25,238 nucleotides of DNA from Oscillospiraceae bacterium (GTDB lineage: Bacteria > Bacillota > Clostridia > Oscillospirales > JAKOTC01): assembly GCA_035353335.1 (NCBI GenBank), contig DAOPZJ010000033.1, forward strand, positions 3,083 to 28,320. The letters are read 5' to 3'. The notes under the pieces are model-generated. The model made no database searches. It was not told the DNA's origin and worked only from the letters and a program-made list of their open reading frames with translations. A program made the translations under genes and the position numbers. Of this stretch, positions 1 to 5,770 are shown piece after piece (the first letter of the stretch is position 1; the number at the start of each line of letters is the position of its first letter).

Positions 1-276
1 GGGCATGTTGCAGTCGGGCTGGAGATACCAGCCGCCCATGATGTGCCACTTTTTCTCGGCGACCAGCTTTTGAATACGCTTAAACAAGGCCGGTTCATAA
101 CGCTCGACCCACTCATATAACATCGCCTCGTTGTGGCAGAAAATAAAACCGTCGTAGTCCTCACAAAAATCGGCTGCGACGCGATACGTTGATAGGGTTT
201 CGGCGACCCCTTCTTCAAGCTGCCAGAGCCAAACCGGGTCAAGATGGGCGTTGCAAACCAAATGCAGATGCTTCAT
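1..276 (-). CDS. GH38 alpha-mannosidase, N-terminal fragment (cut by window start)
   Basis: Ninety-two codons are visible from an ATG at 276 to the window edge, where the gene runs off. The start MKHLHLVCNAHLDPVWLW is the hallmark N-terminus of glycoside hydrolase family 38, in which the His and Asp of HLD (residues 11 and 13 here) bind the catalytic zinc. The later WHIMGGWYLQPDCNMP stretch matches the conserved region leading to the nucleophile Asp of the family. GH38 enzymes hydrolyse alpha-mannosides with retention; bacterial members are usually cytoplasmic and trim imported mannosyl oligosaccharides. No signal peptide is present. A GGAG lies about 8 bases before the ATG. The gene diverges from the sugar isomerase operon at 435 and appears to share its control region. 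Substrate linkage cannot be told from this fragment. Confidence 0.93.
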   Translation of the reverse strand, partial: MKHLHLVCNAHLDPVWLWQLEEGVAETLSTYRVAADFCEDYDGFIFCHNEAMLYEWVERYEPALFKRIQKLVAEKKWHIMGGWYLQPDCNMP

Positions 277-321
277 AAAATACTCCGTTTCTGCCAAAAT
301 CGGCAAATCGATAACAGGGCT

Positions 322-350
322 ATTTTATCATATCCAGCCGTAGTTTTCAA
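322..350 (-). promoter_or_regulatory. Predicted promoter of the GH38 gene
   Basis: Read on the minus strand, TTGAAA (345-350) and TAAAAT (322-327) are separated by exactly 17 bases, about 50 bases upstream of the ATG at 276. The -35 box lies inside one arm of the inverted repeat at 344-367. Confidence 0.55.
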
Positions 351-396
351 TTCCGCCGGATTGAAAATCCGGTTGACATTGACAATTTTCAACCGG
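344..396. promoter_or_regulatory. Operator-like cluster of TTTTCAA(T)CCGG half-sites between divergent promoters
   Basis: Three half-sites of the type TTTTCAAyCCGG alternate in orientation: 344-355 forward (TTTTCAATTCCG), about 357-372 reverse, and 386-396 forward (TTTTCAACCGG). CCGGTTGA (369-376) and TCAACCGG (389-396) form a perfect 8-bp inverted repeat around the -35 box of the plus-strand promoter, while the 344-367 repeat covers the -35 box of the minus-strand promoter. A repressor bound here could shut both genes at once. The regulator is not identifiable in the window. Confidence 0.5.
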
Positions 397-407
397 AGTG
401 CTACACT
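379..407 (+). promoter_or_regulatory. Predicted promoter of the sugar isomerase operon
   Basis: A perfect TTGACA (379-384) is followed after 17 bases by TACACT (402-407). The predicted transcript start is near 414, giving a leader of about 20 bases with the GGAGG ribosome site at 421-425. A second TTGACA at 373-378 is spaced too far from this -10. Confidence 0.7.
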
Positions 408-434
408 GAAAAAAACAATATGGAGGGTATATAT

Positions 435-1268
435 ATGATTCAAGTGGGTGCTGTCAGCCGTACATTTGTGAACTGGGCTTATGCGGATGTTGCCAATCGA
501 ATGAAGGAACTGGGCTTTGTCTCGACGGAGCTCTGTTTTATGTTTAAAGAAGTCAACACCTGGTGTTATAACGGCAGTACCGATATGAGCGGACTTACGG
601 ATGAGCTCGCCGCTAAAATTGCCAAGGCCTTTCGTGATAAAGGTATTTATATTGCATCTATCGGTGCTTTTTCAAGCATGTTTGAACCGAATGAAGAAAA
701 GCAAGCGCAAAACCTGCGCACTTTTGAGCGCTATTTTAAAATCGCCGCCGACAACGGCATTCCGGCGGTCGCCACCGAGGCCGGTTTTATTCCGGGCAGA
801 CGCGGTATTATATTCGATACCTATGAAAAGGATTTTAATTATTTCAAGAGCAATGTGATGAAAGTGCTGGAACTGGCCGAGAAATACGGCGTGGACCTCG
901 CGCTCGAAAACTGCGTGCTCGATCTTGCGCCGAGCGCCAAACGCGCCCGCGATCTGATTTTGCAGTGCGGTTCCAAGCGGTTCAAGGTGCTGCTCGACCC
1001 GGCGAACTTGATTGCCAACTCCGACGAAGAGGATATGTATAAATACCTTGCGCCGTACATCTCGTATTTTCACGGCAAGGACCGCAAGGTCAACGACGCT
1101 TCCGGCCGTGTTGTCGGCGACGGCGACATCGACTGGCCGCTGTTTTTAAAACTCTATCACGAGCACAGCGAAGGCGTTCCGTTTATTTTAGAATATGTGA
1201 ATCCCGATAACTGCGCCGAAATCCGGGATCGGGTGTTGGCGTTTGATAAATTAGCGGCGAATAGATGA
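435..1268 (+). CDS. Sugar phosphate isomerase/epimerase family TIM-barrel protein
   Basis: This 277-residue protein belongs to the xylose-isomerase-like TIM-barrel superfamily (AP endonuclease 2 / IolE / IolI type). The four expected metal ligands are visible at the ends of strands: Glu158 (LALENC), Asp188 (LLDPANL), His213 (YFHGKD) and Glu253 (FILEYV). Family members interconvert keto and aldo sugars or epimerise sugars or inosose with a divalent metal; the exact substrate here is not recognisable. The start at 435 is chosen over the in-frame ATG at 420 because the GGAGG ribosome site (421-425) overlaps the latter and lies 9 bases before the former. It is the first gene of a four-gene operon and overlaps the next gene by ATGA. 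Divergence from a GH38 mannosidase suggests a role in using the released sugar. Confidence 0.85.
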   Translation: MIQVGAVSRTFVNWAYADVANRMKELGFVSTELCFMFKEVNTWCYNGSTDMSGLTDELAAKIAKAFRDKGIYIASIGAFSSMFEPNEEKQAQNLRTFERYFKIAADNGIPAVATEAGFIPGRRGIIFDTYEKDFNYFKSNVMKVLELAEKYGVDLALENCVLDLAPSAKRARDLILQCGSKRFKVLLDPANLIANSDEEDMYKYLAPYISYFHGKDRKVNDASGRVVGDGDIDWPLFLKLYHEHSEGVPFILEYVNPDNCAEIRDRVLAFDKLAANR

Positions 1269-1963
1269 ATCAAGTTCAAAACTTCAATGATTTCTGCGGT
1301 ATTTTAACAGACGCCGGTTTTTCGATGGGCGGCGGGAATTCACACGGGATTTTTACGGCGGTTCCGGTTGGGTGGGAAAGTCAACAGTTTTCCGACTCAC
1401 CGGTACGCTGGTTTACCGGAAACCCCGACACCGACCCTTGGGAATGGCATAGGCGCGTGCTTTCGGAACGAAATGATATCGCTTACGCAAAGGTGTTTCT
1501 CGGCGCGAGCGGGTATATCACGAAAGAATGGTACCCCTATTTTTACTCGGTGCGGCGCGGACTTTCACTCGACGAAGAATATCGGCGCGGCACGGTCGCC
1601 GCTGTCTCAAAGCGGATTCACGACACGATCAGCGCTTATGGTGTATTGGCTGTGCATGAATTAAAACAATTCGGCGGGTTCGGCTCGGATGAGCGCCCGG
1701 CTTTCGAGCGCGCTTTGATTGAACTGCAAATGAGAATGGTGCTCACTGTCTGCGGGCAAAAGCAAAAACAGGACAAGCACGGAAAACCCTACGGCTGGCA
1801 TGCTACGGTTTTTTGCACACCGGAGGATTTTTGGGCGGCACGGGGTTTGACACTTGAAGAGATGGATCCGGTCGAAGCCGAGAACAGGATTTTAGAACAA
1901 ATTTACCTGATCAATCCCGAAGTCGACGAGAAGAACGCTTTAAAGTTTATTCGAGGGAGATAA
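1265..1963 (+). CDS. AlkZ-related protein (DNA glycosylase-like family)
   Basis: A 232-residue soluble protein. The run of conserved blocks, an early MGGGNSHGIF, RWFTGNPDTDPWEWR-type tryptophan-rich segment, DIAYAKVFLGASGYI, ITKEWYPYF and later VLTVCGQKQKQDKHGKPYGW, resembles clostridial proteins named AlkZ-related after the winged-helix DNA glycosylases AlkZ/YcaQ that unhook interstrand crosslinks. The QxQ catalytic signature of true AlkZ is not evident, so glycosylase activity is only a family-level suggestion. The start ATG overlaps the stop of the isomerase gene (ATGA), which indicates translational coupling, and the NUDIX gene begins 9 bases after its stop. No signal peptide or membrane segment is present. 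The family name is from memory of similar sequences; the function is unknown. Confidence 0.6.
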   Translation: MNQVQNFNDFCGILTDAGFSMGGGNSHGIFTAVPVGWESQQFSDSPVRWFTGNPDTDPWEWHRRVLSERNDIAYAKVFLGASGYITKEWYPYFYSVRRGLSLDEEYRRGTVAAVSKRIHDTISAYGVLAVHELKQFGGFGSDERPAFERALIELQMRMVLTVCGQKQKQDKHGKPYGWHATVFCTPEDFWAARGLTLEEMDPVEAENRILEQIYLINPEVDEKNALKFIRGR

Positions 1964-1972
1964 ATTAAACAA

Positions 1973-2494
1973 ATGGCTGAACTGTGGGATATCTTAGACA
2001 AAAACGGTAATAAAATAGGTCGGTTTCAAGAACGCGGAAAACCCATGCAAAAAGGCGAATATCATTTAATCGTCAATATATGGATACAAAATTCTAAAGG
2101 AGAATTTCTTGTTTCCCAAAGGTCGACCGGCGGCGTATGGCACGGTCTTTGGCAAACGACCGGCGGGTGTGCCGTTGCCGGTGATGACAGTTTAAAAACG
2201 GCGCTCAAGGAAACCCGAGAAGAAATCGGGGTTATCCTTGACCCGAAAAACGGTCAGCGGTTTAAGCGATACAGCGCACCTCATACAAATGATGACGGAT
2301 GTTATATCAAAGATGTCTGGCTGTTTCGCCAGGAAGTGGACATTACGTCTGTTGTTCTTCAACCGGAGGAAACCTGTGATGCCATGTGGGCAAGTAAAGC
2401 GCAAATAAAACAAATGATAAATGACGGAAAATTCATTTCGCCGATTCAAGCATATCCATATCTTAATGAACTTTTTGAATTTTGCGGGGTTTGA
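1973..2494 (+). CDS. NUDIX hydrolase
   Basis: A 173-residue NUDIX-fold protein. Its N-terminus (ELWDILDKNGNKIGR, then ERGKPMQKGEYHLIVNIWI) matches the NUDIX subgroup that resembles type 1 isopentenyl-diphosphate isomerase and YfcD. The Nudix box spans residues 65-87: Gly65, five residues, Asp71, seven residues, then KETREEIGV. The metal-binding Glu83-Glu84 pair is intact, but the usual first Glu is Asp71 and the usual Arg is Lys79. Members cleave or rearrange nucleoside-diphosphate-linked or prenyl-diphosphate substrates; the substrate here cannot be named. A GGGAG lies at a long spacing before the ATG. The stop is followed after two bases by the DUF2461 gene, so it sits third in the operon. 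Confidence 0.85.
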   Translation: MAELWDILDKNGNKIGRFQERGKPMQKGEYHLIVNIWIQNSKGEFLVSQRSTGGVWHGLWQTTGGCAVAGDDSLKTALKETREEIGVILDPKNGQRFKRYSAPHTNDDGCYIKDVWLFRQEVDITSVVLQPEETCDAMWASKAQIKQMINDGKFISPIQAYPYLNELFEFCGV

Positions 2495-2496
2495 AG

Positions 2497-3144
2497 ATGT
2501 TTCACGGATTTCCGAAAGAATTGATTCCGTTTTGGTTGGAACTGCCGCTCAATAATACCATCGAAGCGCTGCCCGAAAACAAACGGCGGTATGACGAGGT
2601 TGTCGGTAAGCCGCTGCGGGAGTTGTTTGAAACGCTGGTTCCGACCATAACCGCAATTAATCCCGCGCTCGAAGTGAAGCCCTCGCGCTGCATCAGTTCA
2701 CCCTACACCGACCGGCGGTTTTCACACGACACGCCGCTCAAGGAATATGTCTATCTTCGGTTCCGGCTGCTGAACCGCGAGAGCGATGTGGTTGGGTTTT
2801 ATTTTGATATGGGCATCTCTCATTACGGCTACGGGCTGCGGGTTTACAACTCGACGGCTGAAGGGATTCAATCGCTAAAGGAGAAATTGATCGAGCGCTT
2901 TACCGATGCCGAAAAAGCATTGAATAATGCCGAGAAACAGGGTTTCAAATCTGTTGATCAGCTCTATAAAAAAGATCACTTCCCCACTCTGCCGGATGGT
3001 ATTGTCAAAGAGTTTATCAATCGGAAATCGTTTTGTTTGGAAAAAACGATGTCCGTCGGCGAGGCGGTGTTTTCACAAGCGCTTGCCGACGAGCTATCCG
3101 AGGGATTTATGGAATTAAAACAGATTTTTGAGTTGATTAAATAA
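2497..3144 (+). CDS. DUF2461 family protein
   Basis: A 215-residue protein recognisable as DUF2461 (TIGR02453-like): it opens with MFHGFPKELIPFWLEL and a second block with NNTIEALPENKRRYDEVV, then the signature RCISSPYTDRRFSHDTPLKEY segment (family form: R-x-x-RDxRFSxDKxPYK) followed by a strand-rich region GFYFDMGISHYGYGLRVY. The molecular function of the family is unknown. The ATG at 2497 is preferred to an in-frame TTG at 2482, because the first lies right after the NUDIX stop with a GGGG about 8 bases upstream. It is the last gene of the operon; a hairpin terminator follows within 30 bases. Confidence 0.75.
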   Translation: MFHGFPKELIPFWLELPLNNTIEALPENKRRYDEVVGKPLRELFETLVPTITAINPALEVKPSRCISSPYTDRRFSHDTPLKEYVYLRFRLLNRESDVVGFYFDMGISHYGYGLRVYNSTAEGIQSLKEKLIERFTDAEKALNNAEKQGFKSVDQLYKKDHFPTLPDGIVKEFINRKSFCLEKTMSVGEAVFSQALADELSEGFMELKQIFELIK

Positions 3145-3164
3145 AAAGTATTATATGGTTTCAT

Positions 3165-3201
3165 AAAAAAATATCCGGGGTATTTTAAACCTCGGATGTT
3201 T
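3165..3201. terminator. Bidirectional rho-independent terminator
   Basis: ATCCGGGGT (3173-3181) pairs with ACCTCGGAT (3189-3197), 9 pairs with one G-T. On the minus strand a run of seven T (3165-3171 complement region) follows, which serves the GH29 gene; on the plus strand only TTTT follows, so termination of the DUF2461 operon may be weaker. It sits exactly between the convergent stops at 3144 and 3219. Confidence 0.7.
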
Positions 3202-3218
3202 TGATAAATATCGATTAT

Positions 3219-4517
3219 TTAAATAAATTCCACGTTTTCAAGCGCCATGACAACCGGCAGTTTCCAAGCGCGGTTTTCGCTGGGGCGCATCGATAAAATC
3301 GTTTCGATGATAAAATCCTTGCCCTCTTGACGGTAATTAGACGCGCAGTCCACACCCGGGCGGTGCTCCATGATCGTGTTGTTCGAGCCAACCATACGCA
3401 CTTTGGTTTCTGCGGTCGCCCGGACTTTTTTAAGTGCGATCTCATATCTGCCATAATATCCAAAATGCGGAATACCGTCCATTAAGAACGCATAAACGGT
3501 TTTGCCGTCCTTACTCTGAGTATAAAAGACCTTTTCGCCCTCTTCGCAGACGTGCTTGCAGGGGCGCACGCCGAAAATCGCCTCGCCGTAAAAGAAGTTG
3601 AACAGACCCATCGTTTGCATCACTTCTTCCTGCCAGCGCGGGATGGCGCCGTGCGGATCGGGGCTGACGTTCAAGAGCATATTGCCGCCGCGGGCGCGGA
3701 TTTTAATCAGCGATTTAATATGCCGCTCGGCTCCGTGATCAGCGATGTCGATGGGTTTATAACCCCAGCTTTCGCCCATCGTGTAGCAGCCCTCCCATGC
3801 CATGTCTATGGCTTCCTCAGGAAGGACGTTTTCAGGGGTCTGCATTTCACCGCGCGTGATCAGGCAGTTTTTTTGATTATTCCAGACTGTGGTTTTAAGC
3901 GTATCGGGCGGACCGTCAAAAAACATGCAATAGATGTCGCCGTAATTTTTCATGAGTTCTTCGACTTGGCGGGTGTTGTAATCGAGCATTTCGGGATCGT
4001 TTTCTTGGAGCATGTCCGGCGTGGCGAATTGCAGTGTCTTGTTTTTCATGCGGAAGTTATAATAAAAATCAAAAGGAGAGAAGTACAGTCCCGGTTTTAC
4101 ACCCATCTCACGGAAAGTATTTAAGTACTCGGGCATCAGATCCCGTCCTAAAGGCGTGTTTATGACGTTGAATGGCGTGGTCTTGGTGTTCCACATGCAA
4201 AAACCGCTGTGGTGTTTAGCTGTGAAAACCGCATATTTCGCACCCGCCTGACGCGCCAGATACGCCCACTTTCTCGCGTTGAAATCATCAACTTGAAACA
4301 TCTTGGGGCCGTTGTCGATAAAATCGTTGACCAGCCGGTCATCGGCGCCGATCATCCAGTGGCTGATAACCGTTCCGAGCGAGACATCGGGTCCGAAGTG
4401 GATGAACATGCCGAAACCGAAATCACGGAATTCCTCGGTGAGCGCGGGATTGTTTCTGCCGCTGCAAAGGTCTGAATCCTTTTCGATAGTAACGTCGATA
4501 TTGTCCTTTTGATTCAC
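3219..4517 (-). CDS. GH29 alpha-L-fucosidase
   Basis: A 432-residue cytoplasmic glycosidase. GH29 blocks appear in order: FGMFIHFGP (35-43) with ISHW, the KYAVFTAKHHSGFCMW substrate-binding segment (residues 94-109, with His102 and His103), GVKPGLYFSPFD (139-150), and GDIYCMFFDG, whose Asp201 is the probable nucleophile. WEGCYTMGESWGYKP corresponds to the conserved WE-SWGY block. The enzyme releases L-fucose from fucosylated glycans by a retaining mechanism. No signal peptide is seen. The start is GTG at 4517, with AGGAG 8 bases upstream; the ATG two bases earlier is immediately followed by a stop in its frame. The gene lies 15 bases after the epimerase and two genes after the GH95 enzyme, so it is the last gene of a fucose-linked group and ends at the terminator at 3165-3201. 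Confidence 0.92.
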   Translation of the reverse strand: MNQKDNIDVTIEKDSDLCSGRNNPALTEEFRDFGFGMFIHFGPDVSLGTVISHWMIGADDRLVNDFIDNGPKMFQVDDFNARKWAYLARQAGAKYAVFTAKHHSGFCMWNTKTTPFNVINTPLGRDLMPEYLNTFREMGVKPGLYFSPFDFYYNFRMKNKTLQFATPDMLQENDPEMLDYNTRQVEELMKNYGDIYCMFFDGPPDTLKTTVWNNQKNCLITRGEMQTPENVLPEEAIDMAWEGCYTMGESWGYKPIDIADHGAERHIKSLIKIRARGGNMLLNVSPDPHGAIPRWQEEVMQTMGLFNFFYGEAIFGVRPCKHVCEEGEKVFYTQSKDGKTVYAFLMDGIPHFGYYGRYEIALKKVRATAETKVRMVGSNNTIMEHRPGVDCASNYRQEGKDFIIETILSMRPSENRAWKLPVVMALENVEFI

Positions 4518-4532
4518 ATTGATCGCTCCTAA

Positions 4533-5579
4533 TTATTTAGATTGAGCCGCTTTGTGGTGCTTAAACGGTTTGATGCGGCCGGTCTGCTTTAAAAAGGAGA
4601 CCGTATCGGCGAGGGTCTGGCCGAGGGTGCGGGTTTTATAACCGAGTTCCTTATCCGCCTTGATATGGCTAAAATCAGCGTTGGATTCGAGGGTATAGAG
4701 CGAATACGGCGTATACAGCGGTGGCTGTTTGCGAGCTTTGTAATAAATTTCAGCCAACGGGGCAAACATCTTTGCCATCCAAATCGGCAGCACAGATGCC
4801 TTTCGGCGTCCGCTCATTTTTTGCATCTCGTCGAAGAGCTCTTCGACCGAACAATAACGGTTTGAGAGAATATAGCACTCGCCGGATTTTCCCTTCTCTG
4901 CCGCCGAGATTGTGCCCTCTGCGACGTCGCGCACATCGACGAAATCATAGCCGCCGCGCACGCAGGTTGCAAGTTTTCCGTTGAAATAATCGATGATCAT
5001 TTGCGCAGTGTGCGAGCTGCCGTAGTCATTAGGACCGATGATGCCGGACGGATGCACCACAACGGCGTCAAGCCCGTTGGCGGCAGCATCAAGCACGCAC
5101 TGGGTGGCTTCCGCCTTGGTTTTTGCATAAAGACCATGCACCGCATCGGGATCGAATTTTTTGATCTCAAAAATCTGTTTGCCTTTGCCGAGTTCCGGTA
5201 TCGCATGCACCGAACTGACATAGACAAGCCGTTTAGCGTTTGTCTCAAAGCATTTTTTGATGATGTTTTTGGTGCCCATCACATTGACGCGCTGGACAAG
5301 CGGATTGAACTTCGTCGCAATTGAAACGATACCCGCCGCATGAATCACAATCAATTCTTTTTCATTTGATACATCGAAAATCTCTTTGAGCGAATCGATG
5401 TCGCAGACGTCGCCATAATAGATTTTTGCCGTTTTTGTGGATTTTGAGAGCGGTGAGGAATCGCCCGGAAGAGCAAGCCCTCTGACCTCATTGCCGCGTT
5501 CGCTTAACATTCCTACAATCGTGCTGCCCAGATGCCCGAAAGCACCGGTGACGATATATACTCTTGAATTCTTCATCAT
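4533..5579 (-). CDS. NAD(P)-dependent epimerase/dehydratase (extended SDR family)
   Basis: A 348-residue Rossmann-fold protein of the extended short-chain dehydrogenase family. The nucleotide-binding GxxGxxG is TGAFGHLG (11-18), followed by the DVCD block (57-60), the VYVSSVHA strand with Ser122/123, and the catalytic Tyr151-x-x-x-Lys155 in YAKTK. HPSGIIGPNDYG is the typical post-active-site loop. It probably oxidises or epimerises a sugar or a sugar-derived hydroxyl with NAD(P); the substrate is not clear, though the position between two fucosidases suggests a sugar released from fucosylated glycans. The ATG at 5579 is chosen because AAAGG lies 9 bases upstream; an in-frame TTG at 5588 abuts that site. 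A 3-beta-hydroxysteroid-dehydrogenase-like enzyme is an alternative reading. Confidence 0.85.
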   Translation of the reverse strand: MMKNSRVYIVTGAFGHLGSTIVGMLSERGNEVRGLALPGDSSPLSKSTKTAKIYYGDVCDIDSLKEIFDVSNEKELIVIHAAGIVSIATKFNPLVQRVNVMGTKNIIKKCFETNAKRLVYVSSVHAIPELGKGKQIFEIKKFDPDAVHGLYAKTKAEATQCVLDAAANGLDAVVVHPSGIIGPNDYGSSHTAQMIIDYFNGKLATCVRGGYDFVDVRDVAEGTISAAEKGKSGECYILSNRYCSVEELFDEMQKMSGRRKASVLPIWMAKMFAPLAEIYYKARKQPPLYTPYSLYTLESNADFSHIKADKELGYKTRTLGQTLADTVSFLKQTGRIKPFKHHKAAQSK

Positions 5580-5649
5580 TATATCCAACCTTTCGCAGAC
5601 TCCGGGATGTTTGGGTCCTTTTGGTCATTCCAAAAAGATCAAACTCCCT

Positions 5650-5673
5650 GTTTGAAAAATTAACTTTTCAAAC
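5650..5673. repeat. Perfect inverted repeat in the leader between the GH95 and epimerase genes
   Basis: GTTTGAAAA (5650-5658) and TTTTCAAAC (5665-5673) form a 9-bp perfect palindrome around 6 bases. On the minus strand it comes directly after a strong AAAGGAGG (5674-5682 region) that has no adjacent reading frame. The 5580-5770 gap otherwise holds no gene; a TATACT near 5708-5713 (minus) is a possible -10 without a good -35. The palindrome may be an operator or an mRNA hairpin that lets the epimerase and GH29 genes be expressed apart from GH95. Confidence 0.45.
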
Positions 5674-5770
5674 TTCCTCCTTTATGGGAAAAGCCCTATA
5701 TGTACAAGTATAGAACCTAACTTTATGATACCCATGGCAGATGGTTATAATGTGATGTGTTTATGGAGAT

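Noticed and set aside
3552..4124. Open frame of about 190 codons opposite GH29
   Set aside because: No ribosome site or family motifs; the GH29 blocks on the minus strand are conserved.
5640..5700. Tiny leader peptide after AAAGGAGG on the minus strand
   Set aside because: The only nearby start, TTG, would encode three residues before a stop, so there is not enough to call a gene.
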